In this document: in pieces, positions 58,404-64,000 of the stretch
Layout: every line of letters starts with the position of its first letter
Position numbering within the stretch: the stretch's first letter is position 1
DNA from: Chloroflexota bacterium
GTDB taxonomy: Bacteria > Chloroflexota > Anaerolineae > Promineifilales > Promineifilaceae
Length of the DNA stretch: 64,000 nt
Direction of reading: 5' to 3'
Assembly (NCBI GenBank): GCA_014584575.1
Contig: JACTMP010000017.1
Span: 62,001 to 126,000, forward strand
The notes under the pieces: generated by a model
The model's input: the letters and a program-made list of their open reading frames with translations, nothing else
Told to the model about the DNA's origin: nothing
Databases searched by the model: none
Made by a program: the position numbers and the translations under genes

Positions 58404-58560
58404 GTAGGGGTGGGACGGCGCGGGCGCCATCTGGACAAAACGGATGGCCTGGTCTCCGCGCCGTCTCACCCAGGGCGGCCAAAACGGGGCGAGACAGGCG
58501 GGAAAGAAATCATTCTTTATGGCAAAGGTATCGCCCGCCTGACCCGCCCCTACATATCGT
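58404..58560. repeat. Isolated copy of the P/Q palindromic modules
   Basis: GTAGGGGTGGGACGG at the left and CGCCCGCCTGACCCGCCCC at the right enclose GAGACAGGCGGGAAAG; same family as 54890-55555, upstream of hsdM. Confidence 0.65.
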
Positions 58561-58595
58561 CTCAAGATGAGACAGGACTTACGCAAAAGGCAAAA

Positions 58596-58651
58596 GACCT
58601 GACAGGTTTTTTGAATCGTTCTATGAGTTTCAGGAGAAAACCTGTCAGGTC
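58596..58651. repeat. GACCTGACAGGTTTT inverted repeat
   Basis: 58596-58610 pairs perfectly with 58637-58651 over a 26-base loop. The same arms form a tight hairpin at 63615-63646. Confidence 0.65.
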
Positions 58652-58662
58652 TGCGTATCAAG

Positions 58663-58690
58663 CTCGTTCCACGCAGAGCGTGGGAACGAG
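58663..58690. repeat. CTCGTTCCACGC...GCGTGGGAACGAG hairpin
   Basis: 12-13 bp arms around a 4-base AGAG loop, with one bulge. Palindromes with this sequence are common intergenic elements in diverse bacteria. Confidence 0.6.
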
Positions 58691-58693
58691 CAA

Positions 58694-58743
58694 TAACCGA
58701 TTACCGATCACCGACCACCGACCACCGATTACCGACCATCGGC
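58694..58743. repeat. ACCGATT/ACCGACC heptamer tract
   Basis: Seven tandem ACCGAYY units, without a complementary arm, running into the 3' end of the oxidase gene. The truncated oxidase copy at 40 kb has the same neighbour. Confidence 0.6.
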
Positions 58744-59730
58744 CACCGCTTCCGCCAACACCACCACCTCATCCGCACAGCCCCAGGAGAGGGTAAAACC
58801 GGCGCCGCCGTGCCCGTAGTTGTGGATGACGGTGCAGGTGGAGGTCAGCGTTTCCGCTTCCAGGCGCACTTCCGGCCGGCCGGGGCGCAGCCCCACGCGG
58901 TGTTCCAAAATGGCGGCGTCCAGCAGGCGGGGTTCTAGCTGCACACAGTTTTGGCGAATGGTCACGGCCGTCTCCCCATCCACCGCCGTATTCCAATCCC
59001 CCTCCTGGGCCGTGCCGCCCAAAATGACGCCATCCTGCCGGGGAATGATGTAGGTCAGCCCCCGGGTCTGCCCGCGGGTCTGCCCGCGGGCAGACCCGCG
59101 GTCATTGTGTTCGTCAATCCAGGCGCGCAGACCGGGCACGGCCGTGACCCGTATAATCTGGCCGCGAATGGGGTACAGCGCCGCGTCCCCCACCAGTTCC
59201 CGCGCCCCCAGCCCGGCGCAGTTGATGATGAGGGGGTATTGGTCGGACACGGCCGTCAGGTCAGCCACCTCCCGCTGCTCAATCACCCCGCCCAATGCCT
59301 GAAACTGCTGCATCAGGTATTGCATGTAGATCGGCGTTTCAATCAGCGGCACTTCGGCCACGTAACCATCCACAAAACCGGGTGGCAGTTCGGCGGCGGC
59401 GGCGCGGCGGAAATGGGGTACGGCCGTAACCCACCAGGGGTCGGCCACCGGCCATTGGTACGGTTCGATCAGGGTGGTCAGGGAAATACCGGCAGCGGGT
59501 ACGGCCGTGAGCCGCAAAAACTCTTGAAAGGATGCCGCACTCCAGGCCAACACCCGCTCTTCCGGGTACGCCCGGTATGGATACCAGATGGCGGCAGCCA
59601 CATTCGAAGTCGTCTGCGGCGGCAGTTCCCGCGCCACCAGCCGCACCCGCCACCCCCGCTGCAACAGCCGGATGCCAGACGACAACCCGGAGACGCCGCA
59701 GCCGATAACTAAAATATCTTGATTGTTCAT
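58729..59730 (-). CDS. FAD-dependent D-amino-acid oxidase family protein
   Basis: 333 residues. N-terminal dinucleotide motif VIGCGVSGLSSGIRLLQRG, then VARELPPQTTSNVAAAIWYPY with the R-x-x-P and T-S-x-x-A-A-A-x-W-x-P core of D-amino-acid/D-aspartate oxidases, LIINCAGLGA, and the C-terminal HNYGHGGAGFTLSWGCA FAD-binding loop. It oxidises D-amino acids or related amines to imino acids and H2O2. A CCGCGGGTCTGC tandem repeat near 59080 gives RGQTRGQTRG, one unit more than in the truncated copy at 40 kb. Downstream of the que operon but separated by a hairpin. Confidence 0.88.
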   Translation of the reverse strand: MNNQDILVIGCGVSGLSSGIRLLQRGWRVRLVARELPPQTTSNVAAAIWYPYRAYPEERVLAWSAASFQEFLRLTAVPAAGISLTTLIEPYQWPVADPWWVTAVPHFRRAAAAELPPGFVDGYVAEVPLIETPIYMQYLMQQFQALGGVIEQREVADLTAVSDQYPLIINCAGLGARELVGDAALYPIRGQIIRVTAVPGLRAWIDEHNDRGSARGQTRGQTRGLTYIIPRQDGVILGGTAQEGDWNTAVDGETAVTIRQNCVQLEPRLLDAAILEHRVGLRPGRPEVRLEAETLTSTCTVIHNYGHGGAGFTLSWGCADEVVVLAEAVADGR

Positions 59731-59743
59731 TTATCTTTGCAAT

Positions 59744-59810
59744 TGGTGGCAGGTTGCAGGTGGCAAGTTGCAAGTGACCTGCCACCTGCCACTTGCCACT
59801 TGCCACCCAC
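59744..59810. repeat. GGCAAGTT/CAGGTGGC heptamer hairpin
   Basis: TGGCAGGTTGCAGGTGGCAA faces TTGCCACTTGCCACTTGCCA, ending at the queE stop. Confidence 0.65.
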
Positions 59811-60488
59811 TCATTTCACCCCAATAACCTTATGCATCTGCACACTCAGCCGCCAGCCGCGCTGCTGCACCACTTCCAGGCAAAGGGCGGTGGCTTTGGC
59901 GCTGACGCTGACGGGTTGCAGGCAAATGTGGACGTCCGGTTTGAGGGGTGCGGAAGCCAATAATTCATCCAATTCATCAATATCTTGCTGACGGCCGACC
60001 ACGTGTTTGATTTCGTCGGCTACGGCCAGCGCCGCCGGTTGGATGGCCTTGCCGCCGGGCATATGCAGCTTGGGCGAGACACACACCCAGTCAAACCCGG
60101 CGTCCACGTGCCCCACTTCCGTGCCGCTGGTCTCGATGGCCGCTTTCAGGCCAATGTTGTGAATGGCGGCGACCAACGGCCGTAACGCATATTGCGCCGG
60201 TTCCCCCCCGGTCACCAACACCCATTTTGGCCCCGGATGGTGAGACCGGATGTGTTCGGCAACGGCCGTTGCCGACAAATAGACGTAACACGGATTGGCC
60301 CCCAACGCCGCCGCCAGGGTATCTACCTGATTTTCCGGGGCAAACTCCCAGGTCTCTTTGGTATCACACCAGGGGCAGCCGACGGCGCAGCCATGCAGCC
60401 GCAGCAGCACCATGGCCACACCCGTCTGCACCCCTTCGCCCTGCACGCAGGTGTACAGGTCATTCACCGGATACAGCAGGTCGCTCAT
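59811..60488 (-). CDS. queE: 7-carboxy-7-deazaguanine synthase
   Basis: 225-residue radical-SAM enzyme converting 6-carboxytetrahydropterin to 7-carboxy-7-deazaguanine. The cluster-binding motif is Cys34-x3-Cys38-x2-Cys41 (LHGCAVGCPWCDT). YTCVQGEGVQTG, VTGGEPA and ETSGTEVG, plus KHVVG near the end, are family motifs. Start ATG 60488 overlaps the queD stop by 4 bases (ATGA), so the two are translationally coupled. Confidence 0.95.
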   Translation of the reverse strand: MSDLLYPVNDLYTCVQGEGVQTGVAMVLLRLHGCAVGCPWCDTKETWEFAPENQVDTLAAALGANPCYVYLSATAVAEHIRSHHPGPKWVLVTGGEPAQYALRPLVAAIHNIGLKAAIETSGTEVGHVDAGFDWVCVSPKLHMPGGKAIQPAALAVADEIKHVVGRQQDIDELDELLASAPLKPDVHICLQPVSVSAKATALCLEVVQQRGWRLSVQMHKVIGVK

Positions 60489-60838
60489 GGCCGGTACTCC
60501 GCCCAGGTGCGCGGCGTTTCGCTGATACGCACGGCCGTGACCTGCGGCCATTGCTCTTTAGCCCATTCGTACAAATGGCGCGCCAGATTTTCGGCGGTCG
60601 TCGGAAACGGTAGCACATCGTTCAAATGGCGATGATCCAGCGTCTCGTCCAGGTACGTCTTAAACGGCTTCAACGCCAGATAATCCACCACAAAACCATA
60701 CTCATCCAGCGTTTCTGATTGCAAGACCAGTTCGACCTCATAATTATGCCCATGCAGCCGGGCACACTGGTGTTCCGGCGGCAGGCCATCCAACTGGTGG
60801 CTGGCCGAAAAGTGAAATTGTTTGCTAATTGTGTACAT
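60485..60838 (-). CDS. queD: 6-carboxy-5,6,7,8-tetrahydropterin synthase
   Basis: 117 residues, QueD/PTPS family. Zinc ligands His14, His29 and His31 (FSASHQLDG, RLHGHNYEVEL), catalytic Cys25 (EHQCARLHG), then FVVDYLALK and LDHRHLND with the catalytic Asp-His. It turns 7,8-dihydroneopterin triphosphate (from FolE2) into carboxy-tetrahydropterin. ATG 60838 gives the standard length; the longer frame upstream is repeat DNA. Confidence 0.95.
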   Translation of the reverse strand: MYTISKQFHFSASHQLDGLPPEHQCARLHGHNYEVELVLQSETLDEYGFVVDYLALKPFKTYLDETLDHRHLNDVLPFPTTAENLARHLYEWAKEQWPQVTAVRISETPRTWAEYRP

Positions 60839-60865
60839 AGGGTTGTTCTTGAGATACCGATACGG

Positions 60866-60936
60866 AATGATGCGTGATGCGTGATACGTGACCAGAGCGA
60901 TCTCACGCATCACGCATCACGCATCACGGCTCACGT
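60866..60936. repeat. GTGATGC heptamer hairpin between queC and queD
   Basis: AATGATGCGTGATGCGTGAT faces CACGCATCACGCATCACGCA. It contains the queC stop codon (last residues SRDA come from the repeat). Confidence 0.7.
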
Positions 60937-61594
60937 AAGCAATCGGATCCGCCACCCCCACTTCCGCAAACGCCTGCAACCGTTCGGCGCAGGTGGGGCA
61001 GCGGCCGCAGGCCAATTCCTGCCCTTCGTAACAAGACCAGGTCTGGCCGTAATCCACGCCCAGTTCAAACCCCAGGCGCAAAATGTCTGCCTTGCTGTGC
61101 TGCACAAAGGGGGCGTGGATGTGTACGGCCGTCTTGCGATTCAGCCCATACACCTCATTCAGCGCCGCCAGAAATTGGGGGGTGGTGTCCCAATAGCCGT
61201 ACATGTCGTGCCGCTGCGCGCCGTAGAAAATGTCGCCCACGCCATTGGTTTCGGCGTAGGCGGCGGCCAGCGCCAGGAAGATCATGTTGCGATTGGGCAC
61301 GTAGGTGGCGGGCTGCGGGTCGCCCTGGACATCTTGCATCAGGGGCACGGCCGTCGCCGCATCCACCAGCGCGGAATGGGCGAATAACGGCCGTAACAAC
61401 GCCAAATCCAGCACCAGATGTTGCCCGCACCCCGCCAATTGGGCCTGCGCCTGAGCCAGCGCCACCTCTTTCTGGTGCTTCTGCCCATAAATAAAGGTAA
61501 TCACCGCCGGGTTGCGCCGCTCTTGTTTCACCAGATAATGCAGCAGCGTCACGCTGTCCATGCCGCCGCTGACAATAACGACTGAATCTACCAT
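60917..61594 (-). CDS. queC: 7-cyano-7-deazaguanine (preQ0) synthase
   Basis: 225 residues. The PP-loop ATPase motif SGGMDSVTLLH is at 9-19, and the zinc site Cys-x8-Cys-x2-Cys-x2-Cys lies in SCYEGQELACGRCPTC. NRNMIFLALAAAYAE and HDMYGYWDTTPQF are substrate-binding blocks. It makes preQ0 from 7-carboxy-7-deazaguanine, ammonia and ATP. ATG 61594 follows GGAGGAC; upstream frame is repeat-derived. Confidence 0.95.
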   Translation of the reverse strand: MVDSVVIVSGGMDSVTLLHYLVKQERRNPAVITFIYGQKHQKEVALAQAQAQLAGCGQHLVLDLALLRPLFAHSALVDAATAVPLMQDVQGDPQPATYVPNRNMIFLALAAAYAETNGVGDIFYGAQRHDMYGYWDTTPQFLAALNEVYGLNRKTAVHIHAPFVQHSKADILRLGFELGVDYGQTWSCYEGQELACGRCPTCAERLQAFAEVGVADPIAYVSRDA

Positions 61595-61607
61595 GGTGTC
61601 CTCCATA

Positions 61608-61656
61608 ATGCGTGATGCGTGATGCGTGAGATTCTTGTCACGCATCACGCATCACG
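61608..61656. repeat. GTGATGC heptamer hairpin between queF and queC
   Basis: AATGCGTGATGCGTGATGCG faces TCACGCATCACGCATCACGA, containing the queF stop codon. Confidence 0.7.
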
Positions 61657-62032
61657 AGTTACGCACTTCGGCTACGGCCGTCATCTGCAACCCACCCCGG
61701 ATATTCTGATGCAGCGTCACCCGGCAGTGGTGGGGCTGTAGCTGGTCAAACAAATCCTGGGCAATAGTGGCCGCCAGCGACTCGCCAAAAATCGGCTCAT
61801 CGCGGAACGTCCACAAGTACAATTTCAGGCTTTTGCTCTCCACGCACCATTGGTCGGGTGCATACTCAATCTCCACCGTGTTAAAGTCCGGCTGCGCCGT
61901 CACCGGGCAAAAGCTGGTCAGCTCATCCGACGTAAACCGCACCAGCGTCACATGCGCCGGCGCGGGAAACCGATCTAGCTCCTTGCTGGGCTGGTTCATC
62001 GGCCGGCCCAATTTAGTAAAGTCGTATTCCAT
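61652..62032 (-). CDS. queF: NADPH-dependent preQ0 reductase
   Basis: 126 residues, the short (type I) QueF form. Nucleophilic Cys42 (TSFCPVTAQPDF) with Asp49, and the E-S-K-S-L-K-L-Y NADPH motif from residue 65. It reduces preQ0 to preQ1, the base that is put into tRNA. ATG 62032 is seven bases after AAGGAG; ATG 62035 is also possible. First gene of the queF-queC-queD-queE run. No preQ1 riboswitch could be recognised upstream. Confidence 0.95.
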   Translation of the reverse strand: MEYDFTKLGRPMNQPSKELDRFPAPAHVTLVRFTSDELTSFCPVTAQPDFNTVEIEYAPDQWCVESKSLKLYLWTFRDEPIFGESLAATIAQDLFDQLQPHHCRVTLHQNIRGGLQMTAVAEVRNS

Positions 62033-62049
62033 CATCACTCTCCTTGTTT

Positions 62050-62128
62050 GTTGCAAGTTGCAGGTTGCAAGTTGCAGGTTGCAAGTTGCAGGTAAAGACC
62101 TGCCACTTGCTACTTGCAACGTGCCACT
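62050..62128. repeat. GCAAGTTGCAGGTT heptamer hairpin
   Basis: Six tandem TTGCARGT/TTGCAGG units face ACCTGCCACTTGCTACTTGC. Upstream of queF. Confidence 0.65.
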
Positions 62129-62286
62129 TCATTCTCAATTGTTCGCGTATCGCGGTATGGCCTGTGTTTGCCGCGGTTTTGTTTAGCCGGGTATTCAGTC
62201 CTCAGGCAAGAACCTTTTCCGCCACCGGCAGGGGAATTTTACCAGTTATCCGTAATTGGTAAACGGTAATCGGTGAATGTTCATGT

Positions 62287-62359
62287 GAGATTTTGCGTGA
62301 TACGTGATGCGTGATACGTGAGATTTTTCTGATCACGCATCACGTATCACGCATCACGA
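62287..62359. repeat. GTGATGC/GTGATAC heptamer hairpin
   Basis: TTGCGTGATACGTGATGCGT faces ATCACGCATCACGTATCACG. The gap 62129-62366 otherwise contains only TAATCGGTGAAT-like repeat pieces. Confidence 0.65.
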
Positions 62360-62366
62360 CAACCGA

Positions 62367-63491
62367 TTACCGCAAAACAACCTCCGTCCACGCCTCAATC
62401 CAGGCGTCGCGGTTGGCATCAATGTCCGCCGGGGGCAGGGTAGCGGGCTGGTCGGGAATTTGCGCCCAGTCGGCAAAAGCGGGCGGCAGAGCAGCATTTA
62501 CATTGGCCGGGAAGACAAACATATTGAGGGGGATGTCTTCCTGGAACGATTGGCCGAGCATGTAATCCACAAAGGCTTCGGCCAGGTCGCGGTTTTGCGT
62601 ACCTTTGAGGATGCCCACAAATTCAATCTGGCGGAAGCAAGCCCCCTCCCCGACCACACTGGCGGTAGGCGCTTCCGCAACGGGCGGGTCAGCATAGATA
62701 AATTCGGCCGGGGGGCTGCTGGCGTAGGAAACGACCAACGGCCGTTCGCCGCCGGAGCGGGTGAAGTATCCATAGTAAGCGTCATCCCAGCCGTTGGTGA
62801 TCAGCACCCCATTGGCGCGCAAATCGGCCCAATAGTCGAGATAGGTGTAATCGCCCGTTTCGCCAAATTGGGCAATAGTGGCCAGCAGAAAGGCCAGGCC
62901 GGGACTGGAAGTGGCCGGATTTTGGGCCACCAGCAGCCCTTGATAGGCCGGGTTGGTCAGATCGGTGAGCGTTTGCGGCGGCTCCACTCCCTGGGCGGCA
63001 AACCAGGCTTTGTCGTAGTTCAGGCAGACGTCGCCGTAATCTACCGGCAACAGGTGGTAGGAATTGTCTAATTCCAATTCGTCGGGGATTTCGGCCAGCA
63101 GTGGCGATTGGTACGGTTCAAAGATGTCAGCAGCCAGCGCCCGTCCCATGAAGGTGTTGTCAACGCCAAAAAAAAGGTCGGCCAGGGGGTCGGCTTTGGT
63201 GAGGATGGCCTGATTGAGGGCCGCACCGGCATCCCCGGCGGGCAATAGTTCAATGGTGACATTGTGTTCGGCCTCAAATGCTTGAATGATGGCCTCGCTG
63301 GCAGCAAAACTGTTGTGGCTCATCAGGGTGAGGGTGCGCGGCGAGGCAGCAGTTTCTATGGCAGTGGTGGGTGTGGCGGATACGCCTGCGCTGAGCGGAG
63401 TCGAAGTGACCGTTGCCTCTGGCGCACCTTCTGAAGATGAACACCCTGGCAGTAGGATAGTCATAAGCAGTAATAGGCTAAATATTTTCAT
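62367..63491 (-). CDS. Thiamine-type ABC transporter substrate-binding lipoprotein
   Basis: 374 residues with lipobox LPGC (Cys17) and a Thr/Ala tether. The mature part is an iron/thiamine-class binding protein: LTLMSHNSFAASEAIIQAFEAEHNVTIEL, ADPLADLFFGVDNTFMGRAL, VDYGDVCLNYDKAWF, and the C-terminal YMLGQSFQEDIPLNMFVFP, which is typical of ThiB/TbpA. It lies directly behind a thiamine pyrophosphokinase gene, which fits thiamine salvage. No ThiP/ThiQ permease or ATPase genes follow; the next genes are the que operon. Confidence 0.85.
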   Translation of the reverse strand: MKIFSLLLLMTILLPGCSSSEGAPEATVTSTPLSAGVSATPTTAIETAASPRTLTLMSHNSFAASEAIIQAFEAEHNVTIELLPAGDAGAALNQAILTKADPLADLFFGVDNTFMGRALAADIFEPYQSPLLAEIPDELELDNSYHLLPVDYGDVCLNYDKAWFAAQGVEPPQTLTDLTNPAYQGLLVAQNPATSSPGLAFLLATIAQFGETGDYTYLDYWADLRANGVLITNGWDDAYYGYFTRSGGERPLVVSYASSPPAEFIYADPPVAEAPTASVVGEGACFRQIEFVGILKGTQNRDLAEAFVDYMLGQSFQEDIPLNMFVFPANVNAALPPAFADWAQIPDQPATLPPADIDANRDAWIEAWTEVVLR

Positions 63492-63614
63492 AGTTGTCTC
63501 CTTCGTAAATAGGACGCAGATTCACGCGGATGACGCGGATAAAATGTTGTAAAAAGGCGTTCTATTTTCATTCATGTGGGTGGGCTATCGCCCGTGAAGT
63601 CTCCTTCGACAATA

Positions 63615-63646
63615 GACCTGACAGGTTTTCTGAAACCTGTCAGGTC
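63615..63646. terminator. GACCTGACAGGTTT hairpin after the pyrophosphokinase gene
   Basis: 63615-63628 pairs perfectly with 63633-63646 over a 4-base loop. Lies between the pyrophosphokinase stop and the binding-protein gene. No T-run; the same arms occur at 58596-58651. Confidence 0.6.
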
Positions 63647-63650
63647 TGCT

Positions 63651-64000
63651 TTACAAACTTTTGGTGTGGATACAGAGTAGTTGGCCGGTATGGAGGGTGA
63701 CGGTGGCAGGCACGGCCACTTCGGCTGCGCTCAGTGCAGGCGTCAACACATTGCTCACCCCCCGCGCCAGACCAAAGGCCAGCACGTCGTCTTGCAGCGG
63801 CCATTGCAGGCCGGTGGTGTTGGCGATGTGCGCATCGCCGCCGAGGGGGATGAGGGAGACCAGATCACCGATTTGCCCATGAATTTCGGTGTGGTCGCGC
63901 ACCAGCCAGGCGCGTTCGTGGGCGGTGACAAGTTGGATGGCACGGCCGTGCAGCCCCGGATGCGCCAGCAGCAAAATGTTCGCCAACATCTGGTCTAACC
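63651..64000 (-). CDS. Thiamine pyrophosphokinase, C-terminal part (partial)
   Basis: The frame is open through the right edge (it reads LDQ before the first internal ATG at 63989), so the start of the gene is outside the window. GGLDQ-type beginning LDQMLANILLLAHP, then AWLVRD, GDLVSLIPLGGDAH and GLQWPL match the C-terminal half of thiamin pyrophosphokinase, which transfers pyrophosphate from ATP to thiamine. The thiamine-binding B1 domain (VSLIPLGG, FGLARGVSN) is included. Next to a thiamine-type binding protein on the same strand. Confidence 0.82.
   Translation of the reverse strand, partial: LDQMLANILLLAHPGLHGRAIQLVTAHERAWLVRDHTEIHGQIGDLVSLIPLGGDAHIANTTGLQWPLQDDVLAFGLARGVSNVLTPALSAAEVAVPATVTLHTGQLLCIHTKSL

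Noticed and set aside
62036-62366. PreQ1 or TPP riboswitch upstream of queF or the thiamine-binding protein
   Set aside because: None of the conserved riboswitch core sequences could be found; the regions contain heptamer hairpins.
1-64000. tRNA or rRNA genes
   Set aside because: Scanning both strands by eye for T-arm GTTCRANNC contexts and rRNA landmarks gave nothing convincing; a covariance search could still find one.

Overview
This window most likely comes from a Chloroflexota (Anaerolineae-like) chromosome. That is inferred from style, not from a marker gene: lipoprotein solute-binding proteins with Val-Glu-Val-Thr-Arg linkers, Thr/Pro-rich tethers after lipoboxes, a Ser/Thr kinase with an extracellular NBR1-type Ig-like domain, many toxin-antitoxin pairs and intergenic regions packed with short hairpin repeats. 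No rRNA or tRNA gene was recognised.

Layout. 1-9.8 kb: start of a probable intradiol dioxygenase (cut by the left edge), a secreted repeat protein, YggT, a CBM48-type protein, an orphan CoxM-like flavoprotein subunit and a 2041-residue alpha-2-macroglobulin-like lipoprotein without a thioester Gln. 9.8-11.3 kb: three overlapping small ORFs (two membrane proteins) and a MazF-type toxin-antitoxin pair. 11.5-26 kb: a GspE-like/GAF/PP2C fusion, Yip1, lipoproteins, a globin, YihY, a Cys/Met PLP enzyme, a Zn alcohol dehydrogenase, a PAS-GAF histidine kinase, RlmN and a Ser/Thr kinase. 26-31.2 kb: alpha/beta hydrolase, FolE2, a Dam-type methylase, another methyltransferase, a VapBC pair and a YkgJ-like protein. 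31.2-35.5 kb: a LacI regulator followed by a promoter carrying a LacI-type operator and a GH9 glucanase.

35.5-40.4 kb is an accessory island. It holds attC-like sites around two cassette-like genes (a phosphotransferase and an AT-rich unknown) with no integrase in view (a CALIN-like arrangement), 107-bp direct repeats ending exactly at the attC core, a decapitated IS91-type transposase and a truncated copy of a D-amino-acid-oxidase gene whose intact paralogue lies at 58.7 kb. 40.4-51.3 kb is one same-strand run of ten genes: a FadR/GntR regulator, a sugar ABC importer (binding protein plus two unusually large permeases, no ATPase) and enzymes for non-phosphorylative L-fucose breakdown (mutarotase, dehydrogenase, lactonase, dehydratase, FAH-type hydrolase and an NAD-epimerase-like enzyme). 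51.3-58.3 kb: a RelE/NTF2 composite pseudogene and a type I restriction system, hsdM-hsdS-hsdR, with an in-frame minisatellite in hsdM and a palindromic repeat array between hsdS and hsdR. 58.7-62.1 kb: the intact oxidase and a queF-queC-queD-queE operon for queuosine, whose first step (FolE2) is encoded 32 kb away. 62.3-64 kb: a thiamine-type binding lipoprotein and the end of a thiamine pyrophosphokinase.

Two genome-wide signals stand out. The palindrome ACGGCCGT occurs roughly 135 times by hand count (about one per 475 bp), usually read as Thr-Ala-Val or Asn/Tyr-Gly-Arg in proteins, and is missing from the cassette genes and most of the ABC importer genes. Almost every operon boundary carries a hairpin whose arms are tandem 7-8-mers from a few families (TAATTGGG, GAGATTGG, GTGATGC, GCAAGTT, CGTAATC, AACAGT); in several genes the stop codon lies inside the hairpin.
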